From CAZGRP01 sp964527995 (GTDB taxonomy: Bacteria; Zhuqueibacterota; Zhuqueibacteria; Oceanimicrobiales; CAZGRP01), in contig CAZGRP010000013.1 in the NCBI GenBank assembly GCA_964527995.1, forward strand, positions 1-64,000: a DNA stretch of 64,000 nt, written 5' to 3'. The translations under genes and the position numbers were made by a program. Of this stretch, positions 34,302 to 42,916 are shown piece by piece. The notes beneath the pieces are model-generated. The model saw only the letters and a list, made by a program, of their open reading frames with translations. It was not told the DNA's origin and did no database searches. Numbering within the stretch: the stretch's first letter is position 1; each line of letters starts with the position of its first letter.

Positions 34302-35693
34302 ATGGAGATACGAAATCGCATCCTTGTGGTGGACGACGAGACCGAACTGCTGGTGAGTTGCAAAAAGCTCCTGGGCAAGATGGGGTACGAGGTGATCACG
34401 GCCTCGAGCGCCGCCACGGCGCTGGCAGCTCTGGAGGAGCAGGAGTTCGACCTCATCCTCTGTGACCTGCAGCTTCCGGATATCGATGGCATGGAAGTGC
34501 TGGCCAGGATCAAGAAGAGCCAGCAAGAGGTCCCTGTCGTGATGATTTCGGGCTACGGCACGGTCGAGCGTGCGGTGGAGGCCATGAAGGCCAGCGCCTT
34601 CGACTTTGTCGAAAAGCCGTTTTCGTCCGAAAGATTGCGGGTCGTCGTCCGCAAGGCTCTGGAGCACCGCCGTCTCTACCGCGAGCGCCGTGACCTGCTG
34701 CGGCAATTGCAGGAGCGCTATCAGCTCGACCAGATCGTCGGCCGCAGCGCGGCGATGTTGCGCATTTTTGACATGGTGGAGCGAATTGCCGAGTCCGGCG
34801 CCAACGTGACCATCACCGGCGAAAGCGGCACCGGCAAGGAGCTCATCGCCCGCGCCATCCACGTGCGCAGCCGCCGCCGCGCCCGTCCTTTCGTACCGGT
34901 CAATTGCGGTGCTCTGCCCGAGAACCTGTTTGAGAGTGAACTTTTCGGGTACGAGAAGGGTGCTTTCACTGGTGCCTACCGCCGCAAGCCCGGACTGCTG
35001 GAATTTGCTCACGGCGGCACCTTTTTCCTCGACGAAATCTGTGAGCTCCCTCCGCCCTTACAGGTGAAACTGCTGCGCATGCTGCAGGACCACAAGATTC
35101 GTCGGGTGGGTGGCGACGATCTCATCGACGTCGATGTCCGCATCATCGCCGCCAGCAATCAAAACCTCGAGGAAATGGTGGCGGCGGGAAAACTGAGAGA
35201 GGACCTCTATTACCGCCTCAAAGTGATCTCCGTACACCTCCCACCTCTGCGGGACCGGCGGGAGGATATCCCCCTCCTCTGCCATCACTTCCTGGAGAAG
35301 TTTCTCAAAGCCACCCCGAAGCAGATCGAAGGGTTCGAACCTGAAGTGCTGCGGTTGCTCGAGCGCTACGAATGGCCGGGCAATGTGCGTGAGCTGCAGA
35401 ACGTCGTCGAGCGCGCCGTAGCTCTCGCTCCGGGCCCGTGGATCCGCGTCGCGGATCTGCCCGACAACATCGCCGGCGAACCGGGCGACTCGGCAGGCTA
35501 CATGGACTTGCCTTTGAAAGAGGCCAAGGAGAAGCTGCTTCAGGACTTCGAACGAAACTATCTGATTCGCCTGCTGCGACGCCACCGCGGGAATGTGTCA
35601 CGTGCGGCTGACGCCTCGGGGGTCGATCGGCGTACACTCCATCGCTTACTCGGTCGCCTTCACCTCGATCCGCATCTCTGGAAGCAGTTATAG
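34302..35693 (+). CDS. Sigma-54-dependent response regulator, NtrC family
   Basis: 463 aa. Receiver with Asp11/Asp12 and phospho-acceptor Asp55 (ILCDLQLP); AAA+ domain with GESGTGKE, GAFTGA and FFLDEI; a C-terminal Fis-type helix-turn-helix (RAADASGVDRRTLHRLL). The ATG at 34302 starts conserved sequence and has GGGGGAT/AGGCGG upstream; the frame extends back to 34257 inside the kinase end. It is the cognate activator of the one-heme kinase upstream. Target promoters are unknown; the candidate -24/-12 sites in this window are the obvious ones to test. Confidence 0.93.
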   Translation: MEIRNRILVVDDETELLVSCKKLLGKMGYEVITASSAATALAALEEQEFDLILCDLQLPDIDGMEVLARIKKSQQEVPVVMISGYGTVERAVEAMKASAFDFVEKPFSSERLRVVVRKALEHRRLYRERRDLLRQLQERYQLDQIVGRSAAMLRIFDMVERIAESGANVTITGESGTGKELIARAIHVRSRRRARPFVPVNCGALPENLFESELFGYEKGAFTGAYRRKPGLLEFAHGGTFFLDEICELPPPLQVKLLRMLQDHKIRRVGGDDLIDVDVRIIAASNQNLEEMVAAGKLREDLYYRLKVISVHLPPLRDRREDIPLLCHHFLEKFLKATPKQIEGFEPEVLRLLERYEWPGNVRELQNVVERAVALAPGPWIRVADLPDNIAGEPGDSAGYMDLPLKEAKEKLLQDFERNYLIRLLRRHRGNVSRAADASGVDRRTLHRLLGRLHLDPHLWKQL

Positions 35694-35789
35694 CCCCACG
35701 CTCACCCTGCCGTCCCTTCCTTTTTCATCCGTGAACAACCGACTATCACGAATCTGTGCGGACGACGATGGATTCCCCTTTTGGGCGAC

Positions 35790-36275
35790 TCAGTGTGTAC
35801 CGGAAGGCTTCGTGATGGACAGCTCTGGGCCCGCCTGGTCATGCCCGGCCCCGGCAGGGCCTTTTGAGGTCTGCCGGGCAAGGTGCTGCAGGGTCTCTTC
35901 GGTCAGGGCCTGGATAATGGCGGCTCGGATGCCGGCCCAGTGGAAATGAAACGGACAAGGATTTTCATCGCCGCATGCTGGCAAGCCGAGAGCGCAGTCG
36001 GTTAGCAGGGAAGGACCGTCGATCAACTGTACGACATCGATGAGACGGATTTCACTGACAGGACGGGCAAACATGAAGCCGCCGCCTCTGCCTCTGGTGG
36101 ACTTGAGCAGTTTGCCTCTGGTTAGCGCCTGGAACGTCTTTGCCAGGAAAGGGGCAGGGGTACGGGTGCGATCTGCCAGCTCCTGGACCGTCCAGGAGGT
36201 CTGGCCGGGATGCCGTGCCATCTCGACTAAGGCACGCAGGGCGTATTCACACCCACGACTAAAGATGATGGACAT
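35790..36275 (-). CDS. Rrf2 family transcriptional regulator with three Cys
   Basis: 161 aa. N-terminal winged helix with the Rrf2 core (YALRALVEMARHPG, QELADRTRTPAPFLAKTFQ, and the RGRGGGF wing). The C-terminal part has CALGLPACGDENPCPFH, whose three Cys are spaced as in FeS-binding Rrf2 proteins such as NsrR and IscR. It likely senses NO or redox state through an FeS cluster and acts as a repressor. It reads away from the broken oxidase subunit III gene at 36293, a possible former target. Between its stop and the NtrC stop (35694-35789) no terminator was found. Confidence 0.88.
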   Translation of the reverse strand: MSIIFSRGCEYALRALVEMARHPGQTSWTVQELADRTRTPAPFLAKTFQALTRGKLLKSTRGRGGGFMFARPVSEIRLIDVVQLIDGPSLLTDCALGLPACGDENPCPFHFHWAGIRAAIIQALTEETLQHLARQTSKGPAGAGHDQAGPELSITKPSGTH

Positions 36276-36292
36276 GATCTCAAATCTACTGA

Positions 36293-36794
36293 TTCTTCCT
36301 GGGGACCGAGATCATGTTTTTTGCCGGTCTTCTCAGCGCTTTCTTGATCTTGCGCGCCGGCGCGTCCGGCTGGCCGCCTCCGGGTCAGCCAAGACTCCCC
36401 GTCGCTGTGACCGGCGCCAATACGTTTATTCTGCTCTTGAGTGGTGTCACAGTGTACCTGGCCTTGCGGGCGATCCGCGCCGGCGACGCCAAAGGAATGC
36501 GCCGCTGGCTTCTGTCGACGGCGCTTCTTGGCGCTGTTTTTCTGACCGTGCAGGGCAGCGAGTGGGTCCGACTTGTGCGCTATGGGCTTCAAGCCTGTAC
36601 GGAGCTACGTTCTACACGCTGATCGGTGCTCACGGCTTGCACGTGGCCGCGGCCGTCGGCGCTCTGGTCTTGGTCTTAGTTAGGGCTTTGCACGGAGCTT
36701 ATTCGGCGCAGCAGCACACGGCCGTGACACTGATTCGCATGTACTGGTTCTTTGTCGTGGGCATCTGGCCGGTGCTCTATTTTGCGAAAAGAAA
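36293..36794 (+). pseudogene. Broken heme-copper oxidase subunit III
   Basis: One frame from 36293 reads FFLGTEIMFFAGLLSAF and continues to SEWVRLVRYGLQA (helices 1-3 of subunit III). A second frame from about 36593 reads SLYGATFYTLIGAHGLHV to WFFVVGIWPVLYFAKR. The shift at about 36589-36593 equals a net loss of one base. The 5' end is also missing: a stop (TGA, 36290) precedes the first frame within a few bases of the Rrf2 start. The 3' end runs into the N gap but is nearly complete. Oxidase subunits I and II are not in the window. Decay or assembly error near the gap are both possible. Confidence 0.8.
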
Positions 36795-36894
36795 NNNNNN
36801 NNNNNNNNNNNNNNNNNNNNNNNNNNNNNNNNNNNNNNNNNNNNNNNNNNNNNNNNNNNNNNNNNNNNNNNNNNNNNNNNNNNNNNNNNNNNNN
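36795..36894. other. Assembly gap (100 N)
   Basis: Exactly 100 undetermined bases, a scaffold gap of unknown true length. It cuts the oxidase remnant from the receiver region; the 204 bp after the gap up to 37098 hold only the sigma-54-like promoter at 37045. Confidence 0.99.
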
Positions 36895-37044
36895 TCACAG
36901 TTTCAGTGAGACATCGATGTCCCAGTTGTCTCATGCCTGTGGCAATGGCCCATCCTTGGCCCAGAAGCGCGCTGCGCCTGTTTTGTAAAAACAAGGAGTT
37001 AGGATAGGAACTTTTTGGCCAGATGGCGGTCCTTCTGTGTTGGC

Positions 37045-37059
37045 TGGCACAGCTGTTGC
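37045..37059 (+). promoter_or_regulatory. Consensus-grade sigma-54 promoter
   Basis: TGGCACAGCTGTTGC followed by A: matches the -24 (TGGCAC) and -12 (TTGCA) elements of sigma-54 fully with the right spacing. It lies 40 bp before the receiver gene at 37099. This is the best -24/-12 site in the window. A TTGT-AAAA-ACAA dyad lies about 50 bp upstream. Confidence 0.72.
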
Positions 37060-37098
37060 AAATGCGTCGGTGATGGCTCAACTAGCTCGGGCAGGTCG

Positions 37099-37470
37099 AT
37101 GACACGCAGGCGGGTTCTGATTGGGAGCACGGAACCAACGGTTGTCACGCTGCTTGGTGAATTGGTTCAGCAGAGAGGCTTGGAATGGGATGCAGTCGAA
37201 ACCAGTGCCGATCTGCTACTGCAGCTCCTGGAGTCTGATTATGAGTTGGTAGTGCTCGATCTCGATCTTCCTTGTGCCGGAGATGCGAAGATGGTGGGAG
37301 TTCTACGCCGCATACGGCCGAAGATCCCGCTGGTGGTATTGTCGAGCAATCCGTCGGTGGAGCTGGGAGGGCGTGTGGTTCAAGAAGGAGTCGCGTACTA
37401 CTCGGTGAAGCCGGTGGCGAAAGAAACGCTGCAAGAAGTGCTGGATGCGCTCCTGGCACAGCCTCCCTGA
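37099..37470 (+). CDS. Atypical single-domain response regulator
   Basis: 123 aa, receiver only. The phospho-acceptor Asp54 (VVLDLDLP) and the conserved Lys (YSVKPV) are present, but the two acidic residues that bind Mg2+ in normal receivers are replaced (VLIGSTEP instead of a VDDEP-type motif), so phosphorylation would be weak or absent. The ATG at 37099 begins conserved sequence, 40 bp after the sigma-54-like promoter. It precedes the secreted nonaheme cytochrome and may be co-transcribed with it. Its partner is unknown. Confidence 0.75.
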   Translation: MTRRRVLIGSTEPTVVTLLGELVQQRGLEWDAVETSADLLLQLLESDYELVVLDLDLPCAGDAKMVGVLRRIRPKIPLVVLSSNPSVELGGRVVQEGVAYYSVKPVAKETLQEVLDALLAQPP

Positions 37471-37648
37471 TGCATGCCGGCGAGGCATTGAAAGGCTGAA
37501 TGGAAAATGCCAAGTGCGGAGCTCAAGTGCTGATGCCCCCGGCCCGGTTTAGCCATTCTCCGGCTTTCGTCTTGCGTTTTCCAGTCTGCTTGTTGCACTG
37601 GTGCAGCATCCCTTTGGCTGTCGGGACAAACGATCAGGAGGTCAAACT

Positions 37649-40579
37649 ATGCGAAGATTTGTCACGATTGTGCTGTTGACCTTCGCGCTGGCCCTGCTGG
37701 GTGCCCAGGATGTGGGTGCTCAAGCCACTTATGTCGGGACAGAAACCTGTAACAACTGTCACGGCAAGGAGTCCAACTTCGCAGGCAACCAGTGGGCGAC
37801 CTGGGTCAACACGAAGCACGCAATGAAGTGGCGCGATCCGGATGAGGGGATCGGTGTGGTTTCCGGGGCCAGAGACGCCTTCATGAACAATCTGGACCTG
37901 TCGACCGATCCGGACTTTGCTGCGTTCGGCACCAACGCACCAAAGCTGAGCTATGACAACACCGATGCAAAGGATCCGGCCGACGAGACCAGTGGCTATC
38001 GGGTCACTATCGGCACCACGACCTATGTGGTGAACTACACCCTCGGCGGTACTGGAGACTGGAAGCAGCGCTACATGACCAAAATCGGCAACAGCATCTA
38101 CATCCTGCCGATCCAGTACAACGAGAAAACGGCCGACTGGGTGACCTACGATCCCAAGGACTGGTACGACTCGAGCAACCAGCCTCTGGCGGCGCCTCCC
38201 AAGGACGCCTCCTACGAGCGCCGCTGCATCGGCTGCCACGCGGTCAATCCCGTCGTGTCCTTCGACCAGTCGACCGGTGAATGGACCGCCACCAAGACGG
38301 AACGAAACGTCGGATGTGAGGCGTGCCATGGGCCGGGAAGCGAGCACGCCAACACAGCTGATCCGACCAAGATCCTCAACCCCGAGCACGACCTGACGGA
38401 TCTGAACCGCCAGCTCGAGGTTTGTGGTGCCTGTCACGGCCGCGGCAAGAGCCAGGCGGTACTGGGTGGCGAGAACCTCGGTTACCCGTACAATGACACG
38501 GAAGGTCATTATCGTCCCGGGTTGGTGTTGGCCGATTTCTACACGCAGACGATCAACACCTCGACCATGTGGCCTGACCTGGAGAATTCCAAGAAGCATC
38601 ATCAGCAGTACATCGATTTTCTGAGCAGCCCGCATGGCGCCTACGATCCCAACAAGCCATGGGTCGACCTGACCTGCTTCACATGCCATGACCCACACGG
38701 GGATACCCCGAACGAGCACATGGTGCGTGACAAGCTGGATGAAGACGGCCTCATTATTCCAACCGACGTGGACAACAACACCCTCTGCCTGGCGTGTCAC
38801 TCCACGCATGGTGATTTCTCCCTGATCTCCAAGGAGATGGTGCTCGATCCAACCGGTGCCAATCTCGATACCATCAAGGCTGTCGTAGAGACGCACACGC
38901 GGCACCCGTACGATCCAGAGGGCACCGGCACGAGCCGCTGCACCAAGTGCCACATGCCAGAGGTGGCCAAGTCAGCGGTTCCGTACGATATCCACGGGCA
39001 CACCTTCCATCCGATCGGTCCTGAGAAGACGCTCGAATTCCAGGCGCAGGGCGGCATGCCCAACTCCTGTGCCGTCTCCTGCCACCGTGCCGGGGATGCA
39101 GGTGCGCCGACGTTCGGGATTGTCGACGCCAGCCTGACCGATTGGAGCGAACAGAGCGACGTCGCCTTGGCTGACACGCTGAAGAAATTCTTTGGTACTG
39201 GTGGCTACTGGTGGGACACCGATCCGTCCAACAACAACGTCGGTGTGCTTTCTGCTGTTCGCACCGACAACATGCCCACCGTGGATGGCGACGATTCCGA
39301 TCCGGTCTGGGCCACGGCTCCGGCGCTGCAACTCCCCAACGGCGCCACGCTGAAAGCGGCCTACAACAATCAGAAGATCGTCATCCTGGCCAAGTGGAAT
39401 GACCCGACCATGAGCATGACCCGCGGCGGTTCGTGGCAGTACGTCAACGGCAGTTGGGTGAACACCAAAGCCACCCAGGAAACCGGCGCGAACGAAGACC
39501 GCTTCAATATCTTGTGGAACATCAACGTGTCGGAGTTCGATGTCCGCGGATGTGCCGTCAAGTGCCACGGCCCACAGGGTGAAGAGGATGATGCCTATCT
39601 GGAAATCCCTGGCGAATACGCCGACATGTGGCATATGAAGGCATCACGGGCGCTGCCGGCAATCAGCTCGGCGCAGTCGGGAACGCTGACCTTCAGCACG
39701 AACGATCCCAGTGATACGCATCAGGTCACCGGCGGCACCATCATGCTGAACGGCTACGCCGATGACAAGGTGGTGGCGGCCCGGCTCGATCCGGTCTATC
39801 CGTTTGATCCGGAGGATGGCGGCCGCCACGGCGACAGCGGCACCGCTCCATTCCGCCACAACCGCAACGCCGACAAGACCGCTCCGATGTATATGGAGAA
39901 GGCCCCGGCCGACTACATCGACGGCATGGTCCTCTATCAGAGCGAGATCGACAATGGCGAGGCGGTGGAGGTCGCGACCTTGAGCGCCTCGGACGTGCAG
40001 CAGTATTGGGATGCCTATGCCGCCGTCCACGCCGTGGTGCCGGAGCGGATCATGCAGACGCCCGCGGGCAGCCGTGGCGATGTGCATGAGGCGGCCATCT
40101 GGAAGGATGGCGTGTGGACGGCTGAGTACGAGCGTGACCTGGTCACGGGCAACGCCGACGACGTCCAGTTCGACGATCTCACCAAACCCTACTATTTTGG
40201 CACGGCGATCATGAACAACGCCGGCGGTGATAACCACGACTTGCGCGCTCGCCTTGCGGAGTTGCACTTCGAAGAGTTCGTCTCGGTGGCGGACCGTCCC
40301 GCCAAGGGTGTGCCGAGCCGCTATGAGTTGGCGCAGAACTACCCGAATCCGTTCAACCCGCAGACGATGATTCGGTTCTCGATCCCGAAGGCTGGCAAGG
40401 TCTCGTTGAAGGTCTACAACCAACTGGGTCAGACCGTAGCCATCCTGGTTGACAAGTACATGCAGCCGGGACAGTATCAGACCCTGTTTGTGGCCAACAA
40501 CTTTGCCTCGGGAATCTACTACTATCGCCTGGAGGTGAACGGGTTCTCAGAGACGCACAAGATGGTGCTGTTGAAGTAA
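37649..40579 (+). CDS. T9SS-sorted nonaheme cytochrome with ethylbenzene-dehydrogenase-type domain
   Basis: 976 aa. The ATG at 37649 follows AGGAGGT and opens with a signal peptide (ends VGAQA). Residues about 30-510 carry seven CxxCH sites (CNNCH, CIGCH, CEACH, CGACH, CFTCH, CLACH, CTKCH) and one CX3CH (CAVSCH). Residues about 535-880 match the ethylbenzene-dehydrogenase gamma-type heme-binding domain (TVDGDDSDPVWATAPAL, VILAKWNDPTMS) and contain a further CX3CH (CAVKCH). Residues about 890-976 are a type IX secretion sorting domain (NYPNPFNPQT...HKMVLLK). It is thus probably exported to the cell surface or released. Substrate unknown. Confidence 0.9.
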   Translation: MRRFVTIVLLTFALALLGAQDVGAQATYVGTETCNNCHGKESNFAGNQWATWVNTKHAMKWRDPDEGIGVVSGARDAFMNNLDLSTDPDFAAFGTNAPKLSYDNTDAKDPADETSGYRVTIGTTTYVVNYTLGGTGDWKQRYMTKIGNSIYILPIQYNEKTADWVTYDPKDWYDSSNQPLAAPPKDASYERRCIGCHAVNPVVSFDQSTGEWTATKTERNVGCEACHGPGSEHANTADPTKILNPEHDLTDLNRQLEVCGACHGRGKSQAVLGGENLGYPYNDTEGHYRPGLVLADFYTQTINTSTMWPDLENSKKHHQQYIDFLSSPHGAYDPNKPWVDLTCFTCHDPHGDTPNEHMVRDKLDEDGLIIPTDVDNNTLCLACHSTHGDFSLISKEMVLDPTGANLDTIKAVVETHTRHPYDPEGTGTSRCTKCHMPEVAKSAVPYDIHGHTFHPIGPEKTLEFQAQGGMPNSCAVSCHRAGDAGAPTFGIVDASLTDWSEQSDVALADTLKKFFGTGGYWWDTDPSNNNVGVLSAVRTDNMPTVDGDDSDPVWATAPALQLPNGATLKAAYNNQKIVILAKWNDPTMSMTRGGSWQYVNGSWVNTKATQETGANEDRFNILWNINVSEFDVRGCAVKCHGPQGEEDDAYLEIPGEYADMWHMKASRALPAISSAQSGTLTFSTNDPSDTHQVTGGTIMLNGYADDKVVAARLDPVYPFDPEDGGRHGDSGTAPFRHNRNADKTAPMYMEKAPADYIDGMVLYQSEIDNGEAVEVATLSASDVQQYWDAYAAVHAVVPERIMQTPAGSRGDVHEAAIWKDGVWTAEYERDLVTGNADDVQFDDLTKPYYFGTAIMNNAGGDNHDLRARLAELHFEEFVSVADRPAKGVPSRYELAQNYPNPFNPQTMIRFSIPKAGKVSLKVYNQLGQTVAILVDKYMQPGQYQTLFVANNFASGIYYYRLEVNGFSETHKMVLLK

Positions 40580-40630
40580 GGGTGTTTCGCCTGGGAGATT
40601 ATTCTCCGGCTCCATCACCCAGGCAGACAA

Positions 40631-40669
40631 AAAAAAGCCCCGGGAGGTTTCGACCTTCCGGGGCTTTTT
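40631..40669 (+). terminator. Rho-independent terminator after the secreted cytochrome
   Basis: A GCCCCGGGAGGT / ACCTTCCGGGGC stem (one G-T pair), TTCG loop, flanked by an A tract on the left and TTTTT on the right, so it may work in both directions. Confidence 0.9.
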
Positions 40670-40708
40670 CGTTCAGACGACGAGCGGCGGCCACACGGCC
40701 GAGGTTGC

Positions 40709-40737
40709 TTGACATTCAACTTTTCAAGGTCTATTTT
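40709..40737 (+). promoter_or_regulatory. Sigma-70-type promoter for the diheme sensor kinase
   Basis: Perfect -35 TTGACA (40709-40714), 17-bp spacer, TATTTT (40732-40737). It drives a long leader (about 280 nt) to the ATG at 41024. No coding frame is supported in 40580-41023. Confidence 0.6.
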
Positions 40738-41023
40738 ATCAACGAGGTCACGCAAAGGGGCTCAATCTTTTTCGCTTCGATGGCGGCGGCGCTGGCAATG
40801 CACGGGCCGGCGGTCCAAGAGGCAGGGCGTTTGGCTCTGATCGGTTGCCGCTCCCGCGCCGGCCGAACGTGGTCCTATGTCTGCGGTTCGCTACGAAGCG
40901 CCAGGTACGATTGTTGCACGAATACTCGCTTCGGAGTAGCCGGAGGTGCCAGGAGCTGAACATCGCCGAGATCATGCGACGGTTGGCCTGCGCCCGGGGT
41001 TTTCGTGCACGAGGTGAGGTGCT

Positions 41024-42916
41024 ATGCGTATCAGTCCTTTTTATCACCGCCTCGACTTCAAGATCATCGTCGGCTTGATGTTCGCCTTGATCGCTGTCGG
41101 ACTTCCCTTCCTGCTTGCCTTTTACAACTTCCACAAGCACCAACTCATCGACAGCCTGCAGGAGTCGACGACCAACCTGAGCCGACTGGTCGTCGGCAGC
41201 CTCGAAGCCGCCATGCTCAAAAGACAGCCGCATTTGCTCAATGCTGAGGTGAAGCGCCTTTCGGAGCAATCGCACGTCGAGCGGATCATGATCCTGAACA
41301 AGAAGGGCGAGGTGCGCATCTCGTCGGACCCGGAGATGATCGGCCATGTGTATCACAACAAGTCCGACCCCACCTGCCTGGTTTGCCACCAGTACTCGCC
41401 TACAAGGCGGAAGAATACCGCCATCGTCCGCAACGAGAAGGGCGAAGAGAGCTTCCGCAATATGAGCCTCATCTACAATCAGCCTCGCTGCCACGGCTGC
41501 CACGATCCGGCGCAGCCGATCAACGGGGTCCTGGTGATGGACCTGTCGATGGCGCAGAGCCGGGCTCAGCTGTCTTCGAGCGTCCGCACCATTGTTCTGA
41601 TGGCCTTTGTCATGGTCCTGGTGACGATCGCCGTGTTGGTGCTGCTCGTGCACCGGTTGATTCTGCGGCGCATCAATCGCTTCACCGACACAACAGAGCG
41701 TATCAGCGCCGGCCAGCTCGATGAGGTGATCGAATTCCAAGAGCCGGACGAGATTGGTCACCTGGCCCGCAGTTTCAACCGGATGACGGCTCATCTCAAG
41801 GAAACCCTGAGTGAGGTTCAGCGCCACAAAGAGTACCTGGAGCACCTCATGAACGGGATTACAGACGAGATTGTGGTGGTCGATCGCGACTACAGCATCG
41901 TCGCTGCCAATGAAGCCTTCTTGCGGACATGCGGAAGCAGCCGAGATGGCATCGTCGGCCACAAATGCTATGCAGTCGAGCCGCATGGCAGGTCGGGCTG
42001 CAGCCCCTATGTTGCCAACGGCTGCCCGGCTCGTGAAACGTTTCGCACCGGCAACCTGCAGACCACCCTGCGCACCTATCTCGATTGCAGCGGCCGCGAG
42101 CGCTATGTCGAAATCTACTGCTCCCCGCTGCACGACAAGAGCGGCGAGATCTTCCAGGTGATCGAGGTTCGCAGGGATATCACCGAGCGCAAGCAACTCG
42201 AAGACCAGCTGATCCAGTCCGAGAAACTCACTTCGATGGGGCGGTTGGCGGCAAGCGTTGCCCACGAGATCAACAATCCCCTCGACGGCATCCAGAATTG
42301 CCTGGCGATCATCCGGAAGCACCCGGAGAACAAGGCACAGGTGCGCGCCATGCTCGATCTGATTTCCGAGGGCATCAGCCGCATTGCCCTGATCATTCGC
42401 CGACTGCTGATCTACACGCGCCACCACACACTGAGCAAGGAGGCAATCGATGTGAACGAGGTGGTGGAGAAATCCATTCTGCTGGTGCGCCACAAGCTGG
42501 AAGACCAGGGAGTGGAACTAAGAACCGATTTCGACCGGGCGCTGCCGAGGGTGCATGGGGATCCGTATCATCTTTCGCAAGTCTTCATCAACATTCTGAT
42601 CAACGCTTCCGACGCCGTCGAAGGCAGAACCGATGGGTCGATCGCCATTCAGACTCGGGCATCCCGCCGCGCTGAGCACGCGGTGGAAATTTGCATTCAC
42701 GACAATGGCTGCGGCATTCCGCCCGAGAATTTAGATCGGATCTTCAGTCCGTTTTTCACTACCAAAGATGCTGAGAGGGGTACGGGGCTGGGGCTGTCCA
42801 TCAGCAAGAAGATCATCGAGGAACATGACGGCGAGGTCACCGTCGAGAGCGTCGTCGGGCGGGGAACGACGGTGTGCATCACCCTGCCAGTGAGTCACGC
42901 AGAGGTGAACCGATGA
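41024..42916 (+). CDS. Membrane sensor histidine kinase with two periplasmic heme c sites
   Basis: 630 aa. Helix 1 (about 13-35) and helix 2 (about 188-210) enclose a periplasmic domain with CLVCH (Cys118) and CHGCH (Cys156), so it should carry two covalent hemes made by the same maturation system as the cytochromes. Then HAMP (RINRFTDTTERISAGQLDEV), a PAS domain (about 270-390) with several Cys (HKCYAVE, GCSPYVANGCPA) that could bind a cofactor, HisKA with ASVAHEINNP (His414), and HATPase (DNGCGIP, GTGLGLSI). GAGGTGAGGT precedes the ATG. It overlaps its NtrC-type partner by 4 bp. Confidence 0.9.
   Translation: MRISPFYHRLDFKIIVGLMFALIAVGLPFLLAFYNFHKHQLIDSLQESTTNLSRLVVGSLEAAMLKRQPHLLNAEVKRLSEQSHVERIMILNKKGEVRISSDPEMIGHVYHNKSDPTCLVCHQYSPTRRKNTAIVRNEKGEESFRNMSLIYNQPRCHGCHDPAQPINGVLVMDLSMAQSRAQLSSSVRTIVLMAFVMVLVTIAVLVLLVHRLILRRINRFTDTTERISAGQLDEVIEFQEPDEIGHLARSFNRMTAHLKETLSEVQRHKEYLEHLMNGITDEIVVVDRDYSIVAANEAFLRTCGSSRDGIVGHKCYAVEPHGRSGCSPYVANGCPARETFRTGNLQTTLRTYLDCSGRERYVEIYCSPLHDKSGEIFQVIEVRRDITERKQLEDQLIQSEKLTSMGRLAASVAHEINNPLDGIQNCLAIIRKHPENKAQVRAMLDLISEGISRIALIIRRLLIYTRHHTLSKEAIDVNEVVEKSILLVRHKLEDQGVELRTDFDRALPRVHGDPYHLSQVFINILINASDAVEGRTDGSIAIQTRASRRAEHAVEICIHDNGCGIPPENLDRIFSPFFTTKDAERGTGLGLSISKKIIEEHDGEVTVESVVGRGTTVCITLPVSHAEVNR

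Noticed and set aside
40748..40860. GEMM-type riboswitch as an annotated feature
   Set aside because: Only the outer elements look similar; the central GGGACGCAAAGCC block and its pairing are missing. Kept only as a low-interest finding.
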